Assembly: GCF_001649575.2 (NCBI RefSeq)
Contig: NC_051453.1
Location: forward strand, 17,309,953-17,373,952
Source of the DNA: Kryptolebias marmoratus
Taxonomy: Eukaryota; Chordata; Actinopteri; Cyprinodontiformes; Rivulidae
Direction: 5' to 3'
Length of the DNA: 64,000 bases
The notes under the pieces are model-generated. The model ran no database searches. It was not told where the DNA came from and saw only the letters and a list, made by a program, of their open reading frames with translations. Both the position numbers and the translations under genes were made by a program. Each line of letters opens with the position of its first letter. Positions within the stretch are counted from its first letter, which is position 1. Of the stretch, positions 36,435-48,526 are shown in pieces.

Positions 36435-39400
36435 CAATTTTTTATGACATTGCGCATGTTGTCCCAATACTCTCTTGCGATTTCTTCTTGCGATTGGTAG
36501 TTGGTACAAAGGCCGTAAGAAGCATACACTTTATATTAGATATTCATTAAAGTCAACAACAAAAGCTGCACATACATTGAAAATAAGACAAAAGAATTTT
36601 TTTCTATCAAATCAAACCAGCCAAACATTTTAGAGCAAAGGATAATTATGTCATTATTATATATCTTCTCTCAGCGCTTGGTCACTTCTGTTGGTGTGTG
36701 TGTATGAATGAATGTGTGTGTGTAAAGAGTGAAGAAGACAGAGGGAGGGGCAGGTGGAGGGAGAGGGCCCCATGTGAGGTGAGACGTGTAAGCTTGCTGC
36801 TTGTAGCAGAGTTAGTTGGGATTAGGACATGTATCTGTGGGATAAGGCCGAGTTAGTGGGACACTATAGACCTCCAGCTCACACCATCTGTCCCAACAGT
36901 TCAGGCCTGCCCTCGACTCTGTCACTCTCTCATTTCCAACGTTCTGCCTGTATGCAGCCGCTCAATGAAGTCTCCTTTTATTTAGCTACCAATTATTCTC
37001 AAGACAGCTCCTTGAGGAACCGGTGCTGGCAGTTTGGCCTCGTGTTCCCTGAGTCTCTCCCACTTTGACGGCTCATGTCGCTCGACCTCACGTGGCCTTA
37101 GGAACCCCTCAGGATAAACTCTGAAGAATATGAAACTCTGGTTAACGGGGTGACAGAGGGGTCAGCGTCCAATTCATGGGGTTTTGGGCAATAATGGTAG
37201 ATGGGCTGGCTTAAAGGGTCAGTTCAATCAAATTAACAAAACATATTTTCTCATTTTGTCTCTATCTAACCATATTTGAAAATGCTTTTCTTAATGAGCA
37301 AAAACGCAAGCAATAACTTATTTTTCGATGATATAGTTTCACTCTCTTGCTGAGATTTCGGACAGATTTATTCCTTATTTTTATATATATATGGTAAATA
37401 ATAAAGTACTGCAAGGAAGTAAGTTGATTTAGGTAACATAAACTTTGAAAACAAGAGAAAACAAGTAGCCTGAAAAAAAAAAGTTGTAAAAGAATAAAAC
37501 TTCCAGCTAACATATTCCCTTTGAGCAGAGTCAATGTGTCCTTGTTTCTATTCTTGGTGCAAGGAAAAGTTGACTTCTAGCTTAGCTAACTCCAGTTGCT
37601 ACTTAGTATGGCGATCACAAGGGGAATATGTTAGCAAGATGTATAACCATTGTGCAAAATGACCTGCCATACTCAGTAACTTCTGGCAACAAGAAAAAGC
37701 AAACAAACCCTGCAGATACCCTTTGAATAAAATGTTTTTCAATGTTTCTGTCATGACTATGGCAGATTTTAGACCACTCACTCATTCGGGAACCATACTG
37801 TCTTTTTACTTTTTGTCATCAAACCAGAAGTTGGCCGTCATGGAAATATAGGAGATGAAAAAAAAAAAACAAGCGTTCAAATTGACTCTCTCTACCAAAT
37901 ATATCAGAACAGTTAGGATGGTAAACGACAGTCAATTTCACTGATCTGATCATGACAAACATCTTTTTATAGACTATAAACAGACTTATAATTTCATGCA
38001 GTAGATAGTATAGTTTATAGAAAAGCAATAATGAAAGAATATCTTTGACTATGTCTACAATTATCAGTTAATGCAAAGAAGCTAGGCAGGACAATACATT
38101 GCAGATACGTAGCTACATGTGCATAAACCCCTTCGGCTGTTTGGCTTACCTACGATATCCTGACATGTTTGTGTCCAATCAGAACAAATCTGTTTAGTTT
38201 CCAATCTTTTGAAAGACTTCAAGTCCTCTGTGGTGTAGGGTGAAGACCAAATAAGTTACAATATCTGTGTATGTAATCTCAAGGAATAAAAGTCTGGAGT
38301 TGCACTCCAATCAACAATTGTTTCTTATGGATCTTAATTTGTAAATGCCATCTTTTGTGACATCCCTTTTCTCTCTTTCCTATGCAATCTCGATATATTT
38401 TGGCAGGTTTGATGTTTTCTGAGTTTTTTTATGCCAACAACACTGTAAAAGTACTTGTGGTTTACAAAAGAAATCAATGTCTGCTTCGATTATTACTGCC
38501 AAACTCTCCAAAATAGAGGCACATTTGTGGGTTTTGGAATTTGAGGAACCCAATAAAAAAAAACATTGTTGTTTCAATTTTGACTCATTTTTAGTTGGTT
38601 ACAAGAGGGACAAGGAGACAACACAGTTGACTGAGAATTTGTGGAAACTACAAACACCCGAAATATCTGTCAACCACGCCATAATCTCGGCCAATGCCTA
38701 GTTAGCTTTATCATCTATTTTATTGTAAATGGGGCCATGATTTAAATTTTCCAGATCAAATTTATTGCAGGTATATTTCCTCACTGATTTATACAATCTT
38801 TTTCTCAATCAGTGTGTTAGAGTGATTGCCCCCTGTTGGCCATTAGGACTGTGAGTTAAAGGCAAATTGGCATCTCTTGTCAGACCTGAGGAAAAGAATC
38901 TTGGTGAATGAATGTAGAGTAGTACTAACAGTAGTATTCATACAATCAATATAACTACTGCTACTCCTCCTATCTCCACCTATTATGGCAATCAGAGTGC
39001 CACATTCTTAAAAAGGTCTAATTATCTAAATGTTCCTTGAGGCAGGAATAATGAGCCAGCGTTTCATCAGTCCCAAATGAATGTGAGGTGCAAATAGGAG
39101 CTGCAGGATAAATGTGCGCATGGCTGCAGATATGGAGAAGGTAGAGGAGAGTTTGCCACATAGTATGAGGTAAGTTCCTCTGTGTCTCTTCCTCTCTTTG
39201 TCCGTCATCCTCACGGGAGGCCCTGTTGGTTTAGCTGCTAAGCTTGCCCTGGAAGCACCAGTGATGTATAGATAGAGAAGTTAAAACTGGGAGCAGAGAG
39301 AACTCTGAAAAAAGACCTCATGTTTGTTTTAATTTTTAATTTATTTATTTTTTACTTCTCTCTGAATGTCAGTAAAATAAATGTCTACTTTAAAAAAAAT

Positions 39401-39989
39401 TATTCATGTCAAAAATATGTGCAATTTTAATTTCAAGCATTGTTTGTGATTCTTATGCTTTATTATTATGAGTCAGCGTGTCTTCGCACATTACAGATTT
39501 ATCAGATTTACGAAGGCACTTTAACTCACTGATTCTTAAACGAGACAATATTAAGACAGAGAGAGACTCAGGATTAACAAGTTTAGCTTTTAAGGAGCAT
39601 TGAGAAATGCTTGTTGTGCATTTCTCTGCCCGACAGCCTTAGACGGGTCAAAAAAAAAAAAAAAGAACTGATTCATCAGTTTTGAGCCCAAAAGCAGGAG
39701 GCAAAGCAGTGTGTGGAGATTTGATTTGGGGGGGGGGGGTGATTTGTGACTATTTAACACTTTGAGGGATTGTTTAGACTGTACCCATAAATGGTAAATG
39801 TTTAATAGTCCAGGACAAAAATACATTTTAATTTTTGTTGTACTTATAAGGGTATTCATGTGACTCATTCTAACAAATCAGCAAGAAGCAGGTGCGTTTA
39901 AACACCTAAACAGAAAGGGGCTTCCTTTAGTTTCTTTAACAAGTTAGGGGGAAATAAATCAATGGAAAGACAAAAAAACTAAACTAGCA

Positions 39990-40367
39990 AGGGAACTAGA
40001 CGAGACAATTAGGATAAAGAGAGAAGGGCAGACATGGGTGACAGAGTGAGCGAGACGTTGCCAGAGTGTGTGAACATGCCTGTGAACCATGAGAGAGGGA
40101 TGAGGGGGGAGGCAGAGAGAGGAAGGGATTGTTGCAAACAGGGATTTGCAGTGGGGGGGAGAGAAAGAAAGGGGGCAGTGGCACTCAGTGACAGAGAGCT
40201 ATACACACTCACACGCACGCACACCCACACCCACATACACACACACTGGGTTTCCTCTGTGTCTCTTTCCAAACGTGTCAGTCAGTCCATTATTTTTGTG
40301 TGCGTGTGTTTGTCTGGTGGGGATGTTGAAAAGAGCTCGTAACCATCCTTCATCTCTATGAGTGACG
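39990..40367 (+). promoter_or_regulatory. nrl: Possible nrl promoter and non-coding first exon
   Basis: Purine-rich sequence and a CA-rich stretch (40198-40246) are followed by a good donor, GACG|GTAAGA, after 40367. Vertebrate NRL genes have a non-coding first exon, and an acceptor at 42357 precedes the coding exon, so this is the best candidate seen for exon 1. The transcription start is not defined by the sequence. Confidence 0.35.
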
Positions 40368-42357
40368 GTAAGATCATTTCATTCACTTTGACTAATTGTC
40401 TCATTTGAACCCTTCATTTCTGCCTGCCTTTTATCCACCTTTTGTTTTGTTTTTTTTCTTTTCCTTTCACGAGTGTGTTTTTGCTGGAACTCTGGTCCCG
40501 AGCCAGACTGAGGCCTCCATAGTGGAGCCATGTCACACTTTGCTTTCTTTTACAATCCATTTTGAGCCACGGGGGGCGAAACTAATGAGCTGTGCAGCAA
40601 ACGCACCAGTCAAAGGTGGATTTTTAATTAGGTGTTCATTTTGATAATTACAATCATAGAGTCTGTAGGGCTGTAATTAGTGTTGGTGGAAACAGCTTTG
40701 CTCTTCTAAAGCTTACTACTGTAGTACAGATTAAAAATTTGGAAACTTTTTATTGAGATTATGAGAAGATATTTGGTTGTTTTAAAATTTGCAGCCTCCT
40801 CTGAGTGTTTTGACTCAAAAAAATATGTCACTAAAGTCTTAAATTTTACAAAAAGGAATGTGCAACTTTTACTTGACACAAGTTTCCACTCAAAAACAGT
40901 TTTTCAAATTATTTTGATTAATTTTTAGAAACCCTCTAGCCCTGGATTAAAGTCTGAACCTCTTGGTAATTGGATTTGGTCTCTAGAGACTTGTGTATCT
41001 TTCTGTCAAAAATGATTAGGACCTCTCACTTTTTGTGTCCCAATCGTTCAGTGGGATGGCTTTTTTGTAGAAAAATTGCATGTTGTTTCACTGTGTGCTG
41101 TTCTGTAGGGAAGATGCTATCAGGATGTACAAAATACTAACACCTGACCAGAAGAAAAGGCCATATTTTTAAAAGGTTTTAGAAAATACTTTTTATTTTT
41201 ATAAAAACTTTTGTCTTTGCTTGGATCAGATATGAATGTTTGTCATTTGGAGGATAAAATGAGGTTTAAGTGTGTTTTTGCAGCTTTCTTGGGGTTTTTT
41301 AAGTCCTGAATAAGTGATAATTAAAATTGCAGATTTGTATATTTATAAAATACAAAAGTAGGACTGTACAAGAACAATTAAAATGCAACTTTATGCTCAA
41401 CAAAGTCTGAAAGTTGCCTAAAAGTTCAAAATCACAGTACAAATATATAAAAATGAGCAATTGTTCCTACATTCTGAGGAGGCTTTATTATTGTTATAAG
41501 TTGTAAAAAAGCCTTAGTCTTGATTATTTCATTTAACAAATGTTGGTCAAATTACTTTTGAAGTACAAAAAATATGTTATGAAAACAGTCTTCTGGATGC
41601 TGATAATTGGACGTTTGTGGTCGGACTCATTTGATGGGATTTGACTGTACAGTTATCTGTAGAAGTAACTGTGGAGAGTCAGATAAAAAAGGTCAACATG
41701 TCACCCGAGACACAAACAACAAGTTCAGAATTAAGAAAGAAAAATTTGTATATTCTCACACTGCAAGCTGAATTTCATATTTGCAAAGAGTAAAATTGCA
41801 TAAATGTAATGTAATGTTTGAGGTGATTAATGACTGCAGATGAAAGATTTTTAGGGATTGTTTGTTTAGTTTAAGTTGCAATTTATATATATATAAGGAT
41901 TCCAAAAAATCGCAGATACACATTCAAAAAATACAAATTTGGCAATTAGATGGAAACCCCATTCCTCTAAATGCCCACAGCTGGCACACGGAGAGTGTTG
42001 TAAACACCATATTAATATCATTGCATATGGGTTATATTTCTATTATTAATTGTATTTGATCATACTGTTCGGTTTATCACTACTAACGCTGGTATTACAA
42101 TAATAATAAATAATATCACAATCACATGCTTTTTCATATGCAGCCCTGAATACAGTATTTTTAAACTTTTTTTATTGGAATTTGGACAATCCCATGCCTA
42201 CTTTGCTTAGTAAAACAGTTTACAGCTTTCAGATCCTCTATATGGGGTCTCTCTAATTGTGAACTCTGTTAGAACTTTGTTTTAGTTTGTTTTTCTTATC
42301 ATCCGCTTCTCATGACCTTGAATATCAAATCTTTTTCTGCTGCTTTCTTTTTTCCAG

Positions 42358-42544
42358 GAGAAAAAAAACAGGGACAAGAAGAAGAGGATAAACAGCTTTT
42401 CCCAGCAGAAACTCATCAGCCTTTTGACTTCCTGCCATCCTCCCTGCTGCTGTCTATGAGCCACGCTGTGGCAGAGGAGCGGGCTTTCCTACGATCCAGA
42501 CTTACGGAAAAACCCTGCGAGAGCTCCCAGCAGCAGCAGCCAGC
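42358..42544 (+). other. nrl: nrl 5'UTR part of the first coding exon
   Basis: A pyrimidine tract and AG (tttttccag, ending 42357) open this exon. The following 187 bases contain other ATGs out of frame, and the main ATG is at 42545. A (CAG)n-like run lies just before it (42529-42543). Confidence 0.65.
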
Positions 42545-45500
42545 ATGTCCTCTCCCTCCCTCCCCATGCCTTCTCTCCCCCCCAGCCCTCTGGCCATGGA
42601 GTACCTGAACGATTTTGACCTCCTCAAGTTTGAGGTGAAATCGGATACGCCTCCTCTCCCTCCTCCATGTGTGTATCCCAAATCTGGCCTCCCCCACGAC
42701 CCCTCAAGCTCGCCCTACACCAGCAACCCTCCGCAGGACTCCAGTTTGAGCTCCAGTCCTTACAACTCGCTGCCACCTTCGCCCACCCTCAGCGACGTTC
42801 ACCCGCCGCCCTCGGGCTCATCCTCCCTCTCTTCGTCATCCTCCTCCATCTCCTTCCCCCTCTCCATATCCAACAGCTTCACCTCTGGCATCAGCTCTGG
42901 CTCCCAGGGGAACGTGGAGGGCAGCCCAGCTCACGCCGGCCCTCAGGGTCCCACGCCTGCCTCTCTGGAGGACCTGATCTGGCTGGCGGCACTGCAGCAA
43001 CAGTTCGGAGGTGAGGTGACGGGGCCTGCCACTTTGCTTGGAGCTTTGGGAGGGGTTCCTGAAAGAGGGGACAGAGATAGGGGGCCAGTGAATGGCTTCA
43101 TGGGCTGTGAGGACGCTGTGGAAGCTTTGCTGAACTCTGCTGCTGCAGCCGTTAGCTCACAGGTGAGAACCTTATTTCCTAATGATTATTTTCTCTGGGT
43201 TTTTTGGGGGGTTTTTTACCTGCAGACGTCACAGAGTTGACTTCACCCCTTCTCTCCCTCCTTCAGTTCCCAGGCCTTTCTCAAAGTTCAAGCAGCAACC
43301 TGGGCGACTCCAGCAGCGACAGCGGGGGAGACATTGCCTGCACCAAGGCGACAGACATGTGCCATCGCCCGCTCGTCTTCCTCTCTTCAGCCCCCCCCAC
43401 ACTCCAAAACGTTCCCCCCGCCTCGGCTCCATACCCACAGCCGCTCAGCCCGCAGGGCCGCCTTCATCACCACCAGCATCACCCTCATCAACATCACCCA
43501 CACCACCCCATGCATGGCAGCCATCACCATCATCACCACTCACAAATCAGCCAGGTACCCATCAGTCCAGAGTATATGAGGCAGACTCACTGTCATAATA
43601 ATGATGCTCCACTGAGAATCAAAAGAAACTTCTTGAAGGAAAGACAGTGTTGCATTAGAGGGATGATCAGAAGGAAATACAATAAAGGAATAATGGCCTA
43701 GAATTCCTCGAAAGGAGTCGCCTGCCACCTTTTGTGCCAGAGTTTTAAACTAAGATCATCTTATGATGATAAGAGACAGATGTGTAAATGTATTGGTCAG
43801 TTTTTGAAAATAACGTTTTGCATGACCTCACATCATACTGCAAGATCTTACGCATTCTGCAATATGCATATTAGCTGTGGTGATCATAGTTTTAAATAAA
43901 GATCTTGCGCAATCTGTTTGCACTCAGAGTATGTGTTGAGGATGAGATTCAGCTACTACCAAACCACATTTTAGCTCAATATTAGTAACCTTGACTGAAT
44001 TAGAGTCATTTTTGTGTTTGCTGGGGTCAGTTGGCTGTGGCAGCCATCTTGAATTGGATGGACTTCAAATGTTCATCAGCTGTAGATGTACATTAGTTGC
44101 CTACATCTATAGTTGCAGATGTAAATTACCTTTTGAGGGTTTCATTAAAAACTGTCCAGTTTTTCAAGAGATATTGTGCAAACACAGCAGACAAAGAAAC
44201 ACACACACAGGTACGAGCAAAAAACTATGGCACCTGCCTTTCGTCTAAATGGCAGGGGGCAACAGTTGGGAAATTCAGGAAATTCAGTTTTTGCATCTGC
44301 AAACAAAGCCCAGCCAACATCAGAAATCTCATTTTCGTACTACTTTTTGGGTCACCCTTGGATTTGCCTCCTTGATCTTCGGCGTCACACTCCGGTCCAA
44401 TAGGTGGCAATATTGCTCTGAAAAGCTGGTTTGCTAACTGTTGATTCAAAAACAAAATTAAAAGGTTTGACTGAGTTCTCAGCAGGACCTGAACACCTTG
44501 AGTAAGCCCAGAAGAATAAACTGCACAACAACAATCCTCAGACAGTATCTCCTTCTCATGCTTTCTTCTGCTTGTAGTCTTCTTTGTCTCTCCTTAAGTT
44601 GCATCTTTAGAACCACCTTTTGAATGAAAGAGATAATCATGGTGCATGCATAGTTTGCACAAAATTATGGGATGCAAATCAGCCACTGAAGGACCTGGAG
44701 GACGCTCACAGTCTGGTACATATGAATAAATTTACATCAGAAACCATGAGCTGAAACAATAAAACGCCTTTAAGACTGGCTTTTTACCAAGGCAGTAATT
44801 TATGTTTATATGAGTTCAGTTTTGGTCTATCAAAGCACAAAATCTTATTATTGCATATTATTATATGAATATATAGTTTGGTACATAGTAACAAGGTTTA
44901 ATGCTGTACATATACTCACCTCTTTTAAGCCGGGGTTATCTCACTGGGCTGCGACTGTTGGCAGTAAATTGTGAACAGCGTTCACAAGGAAGTTTCCAAA
45001 ATGTTTTTGAAACATTTGTGAGGGTTCTCAGTTTTCTTGCACGAGTCAGAGGGCTTTGCTTTTGTGTTGCAAGAATTTCACAAAGGTTCAAAACCTTTGT
45101 GCAACAGTATTTAGCTCAGAATAGTCGCAGAGTTGTTGCAAGCCACTTAAACGATCTATAAAACTAAACTGTGACTAGTTAGAGACAAAAATGGGAATTG
45201 CACATTACAGGCACTATGTTACACAGCCATCCTTGACCACAGCAGCAAGGAGACGCTGCAGCCCTCAGCAGGTCAGTCTGATCCTCATCCAGCAGCTTCT
45301 GCACCTCTTCCCTGAATCTCCTGACATCTGACGACAAAAAGATTACTGGACAGGGGAGACGCCCAGTATTTACATGTATGGCCCAGATTTCTCAGTTGTC
45401 ATGCATAACTGTCGCACCACTGTTGCACGACATTCACGCGACTGTTGAGCAGCAGTCGCAAGTGTCAAATGCTTGCAGTTCTGTTGCGAGAATGTCACGG

Positions 45501-46796
45501 GAACGCCATGCAACAGTGGGGCATATTCCTGGAAAATTTAGCCCAAATTTTGCTGTGAGTTTGTGCAACACAAACGTGTCAATTCCGTATGATTCTAGGT
45601 GAAAATGTATGTATTTTCCCTGCAATTTTGTGTCTCCATCTAGTTGACAACTCTCGCAGCCCAGTGAGACACAGGCTTAAGAGCATTGCAGAACACTGTT
45701 TGACTATTATTCTTCATCTGTTTACTTAGCAGCCTCCTTATTCTTTACACGCACATCTGTTTGCAATACTTATTAACCATGTTAGTATCATCTCATTCTT
45801 GAATGCTCCCCGCCTGGATGTAATTTCATTTGGTAAATAAACTCTGTAATCTGTGTTCGGGGTTGATCAAGATGTCTGGGTGGATCTTTATGTAGAGCAC
45901 AGCGTGAGCTTATGGTAATATCTGCTATTATTGCTGTACCTAATCCTGATAACTGTCACCCACACTCAGTCAGATTACATGACAGATTATGTACATGTGC
46001 TGCTGAAATGTGCCCCCTGACGGGCAGGCATGCTCACATTCCACATGCACACAGTTTGACCCATCCTCGCTACATAAAGCAAGTCCAAACGTTGGATGAA
46101 CCCAATTCGCGCGCCACTAACTGCGCACGCCTCTTGTCATTTCCAGCCTGTTGTTAACGAACAGTGAGAAACAGCGTTGTTCTCTGCCCATCTGCCCAGC
46201 AGTGTGGGGTGAACGAGCGCTTCTCGGACGAGCAGCTGGTGAGCCTGTCGGTGCGCGAGCTGAACCGACACCTGCGCGGAGTGAGCAAAGACGAGGTGGT
46301 GCGCCTGAAGCAGAAACGCCGCACGCTGAAGAACCGCGGCTACGCCCAGTCCTGCCGCTACAAACGCCTGCAGCACCGCCACGCTCTGGAGTCAGAGAAA
46401 CATCTGCTCACACAACAGGTGACACACACACACACACACCCCTCCTCTTTCAGGAGATGCCTTCACCCAGACATAACTTGAACAGAAGTCATGACGAATC
46501 AGTGCTGATCTTTAGGGCGCATGAGGACAGAAAGCCATCTGACACTGCTGACTTTCTGACCGAATGTGTCAGACAAAGTGGGGCCCTTCTGGATAATAAT
46601 TGAAACACTAATCATGTGGTTTATTTCCCCGCAGCTTGAGCAGCTACAGTGTGAGCTGACTCGCGTGCTGAGGGAGAGAGACGCCTACAAGGCTCGCTAT
46701 GAGAAACTCCTCAGCACAAACCAGAGTGCTGCCAACGACGCCCCTCAGACACACGCCGGCAACCCACCCTCTCCACCCCCGGACTACTTCCTCTGA
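42545..46796 (+). CDS. nrl: Neural retina leucine zipper transcription factor (Maf-family bZIP)
   Basis: NRL activates rod photoreceptor genes in the nucleus, with CRX. Exons 42545-43162, 43267-43554, 46200-46418 and 46635-46796 join in phase and give 428 aa. The start MSSPSLP leads into the Maf minimal transactivation motif ([19 protein letters not shown], about residues 11-30). A Ser/Pro-rich hinge follows, then [13 protein letters not shown] (about 141-153), a Ser-rich stretch and a His-rich tract (about 272-300). The Maf extended homology region is [19 protein letters not shown] (about 309-327). The basic region, with [17 protein letters not shown], precedes a leucine zipper, and the protein ends in PPDYFL. 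The protein is much longer than mammalian NRL because the hinge and His-rich parts are expanded, as in large Mafs. MAFA, MAFB and c-MAF are alternatives. Introns within the coding region, the C-terminal FL and carmil3 next door favour nrl. The bZIP acceptor is CAGCAG, so Gln303 may be optional. Confidence 0.9.
43466..43545 (+). repeat. nrl: Histidine-rich coding tract of nrl
   Basis: CAT/CAC codons dominate ([17 protein letters not shown], then HHHHHHSQ). Such tracts are usual in large Maf proteins and vary in length between species. Confidence 0.85.
43710..44230 (-). repeat. 'aaaatggctataactcagt' family, minus copy in nrl intron
   Basis: In complement it shows 'agatcatcttat', 'gtagctgaatctcatcc', 'caagatggctgccacagcc' and 'aaaccctcaaaaggtaa'. 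It is the longest minus-strand copy in the window. Confidence 0.65.
44929..45676. mobile_element. Non-autonomous DNA transposon flanked by TTAA
   Basis: The left end GCCGGGGTTATCTCACTGGG and right end, read in complement, GCCTGTGTCTCACTGGG are inverted repeats, continuing through 'ctgcgactgttg' against 'ctgcgagagttg'. TTAA flanks both ends (44925-44928 and 45677-45680). TTAA duplications are used by piggyBac and Kolobok elements. The interior has repeated 'ttgca'/'gtcgca' words but no transposase. It lies in the nrl intron 43555-46199. Confidence 0.7.
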
Positions 46797-47007
46797 GTTT
46801 CAACCACAAGGAGAAGGGATCAGACTTGTGTACCAGTGTGTGGCACTCGTGCTTGTTTTTATGTGTGAGAAGAAAACGTGAAGGAGAAGCACTGACAGTT
46901 TTTAGGGACATACAATTGCGCAAAGCACTCTCTGACTGATAGGAGGAGAACAGAGTGTTAAGTCGAGGTTTTGGTCTCAGCGCTAGGCGGCTTTAGGAGC
47001 CTACATT
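46797..47007 (+). other. nrl: nrl 3' region before a Tc1-like element
   Basis: About 210 bases follow the stop codon with no AATAAA or ATTAAA. The Tc1-like element starts at 47008, and the first AATAAA is inside it (47051-47056). Confidence 0.55.
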
Positions 47008-48526
47008 TACAACCCCAGTTCTGAAAAAGCTGGACATTGTGTAAAATGTAAATAAAAACGGGGCATCTGCAAATCTCATAAATTCTTATTTATTCACAAT
47101 GGAACATAGTAAACCTATCAAATGTTTAAACTATGAAACTGTATCAGTTTTAGGGAAAAATAAGGTAATTTTGAATTTGATGGCTGCAACACATCTCAAA
47201 ACAGTCTGTAAACATCTAGGAGCTGAGGAGAGCAGCTGCTGGAGGTTTTGGAGGTGATCTTTGTCCCTTTCTTGTCTGATGGAGGATTCTAGCTGCACAA
47301 CGGTCCTGGGTCTTTGCTGAATTTTTTGTTTCGTGATGTGTCAAATCTTTTCAGTTGACGAGAGGTCTGGACTGCAGGCAGGTCAGTTCAGCTCCTGGAC
47401 TTCTACAGTGAAACTATGCTGCTGTAAGGGATGCAATCTGTGGTGTATCATTGTCTTGCTGAAATATACAAGTCCTGCCTGTAAAAAGACGTTGTCTGGA
47501 TGGGCGCATATGTTGTTCTAAAACTTGTATAAACTTTTCTGCATTGATGGTGCCTTTCCAGATGTGTAAGCTACCCATGTCAAAGATACTAATGCGCCTC
47601 TATATCATCAGAGAGGCAGGCTTTTTAACTGTGCGCTCATAACAGGCTGGATGGTTCCTCTCTTTTTTAGTAAGGAGGACATGGTGTTTATGGTTTTAAA
47701 AAAAAAAAAAAACTTTGAATTTGTCTGACCACGGAACAGTTTCCCACTCTGCCTCAGTCCATTTTAAAGGAGTTTTGGCCCAGAGAAGATGGTAGCATTT
47801 CTGGATGCTGTTCACATCTGGCTTCTTCTTTGCATGATAGAGCTTTAAGCAGCATTTGTGGGTGGCACGGTGAGCTGTGTTTACAGACAATGGTTGGTGG
47901 AAGTGTTCCTGAGTTCATGCAGTGATGTCCAGAACAGAGCTGTTTTTAATGCAGTTCTGCCTGATGGTCTGAAGATCACAGGCATCCAATATTGGCTTTG
48001 AAATTTATCCTTTGACCTAAAAGATTTCTCCATCTTATTGATTTTTTTATGCTTTTATAAACTATAAATGGTAGAATATTCACCGTCTTATCAATTTTCC
48101 ATTGACACATACTATTCTGTAACTGTCGTGCTTTTTTTAGGCATAGTTTTGTTCAGACTGGTGAATAAAACTGCCCATCTTTAATTCTGAGAGATTGAGC
48201 TTCTCCAAAATGCTCTTTTAATACCCAGTCCTCTTACTGACCAGTTGCCAATTAACCCAAATAATGCCCCTCCAGCTGTTTCTTATTTGTGCCACTTATT
48301 TTAAAGCCTTTTGTTGCCCTTTTCCTAGTTTTTTGATGTGTTGCTGCCATTAAATGCAATTTTTTTTCCCGCCAAAAAATGGTACAAATTTTTAGTTGAA
48401 ACATTTGATATGTTTACTTTGTTCGATTGTGAATAAAATATGGGTTCATGAGATTTGCAAATCATTGCATTCTGTTATTATTTATGTTTTACACAACGTT
48501 CCATCTTTGTAAGTATTGGGTTTGTA
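47008..48526 (-). mobile_element. Decayed Tc1/mariner-like transposon (c)
   Basis: The left end TACAACCCCAGTTCTGAAA and the right end ...AAGTATTGGGTTTGTA form long inverted repeats with TA at each outer edge, as for the TA-targeting Tc1/mariner group. It is collinear with element (b) over most of its length, for instance the 'ccagatgtgtaagct' segment near 47560 and 'cagctgtttcttatttgtgc' near 48273. The transposase reads on the minus strand and is broken. It lies just past nrl. Confidence 0.8.

Larger units (their letters stand above)
32231..39980. other. Intergenic sequence upstream of nrl
   Basis: No gene was recognised in about 7.7 kb. A 61-codon open frame at 33291-33476 has no visible splice context and no family match that I know. 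Microsatellites are noted separately. A short stretch at 36220-36280 ('tatatagcacttttcagcaa', 'caaagcactttaca') looks like the complement of a LINE tail. The GC-richer part 36700-37110 is unassigned. Confidence 0.5.

Noticed and set aside
36089..36550. 153-codon frame with a long Tyr run
   Set aside because: The run comes from the (ATT)n microsatellite; no splice sites or homology are visible.
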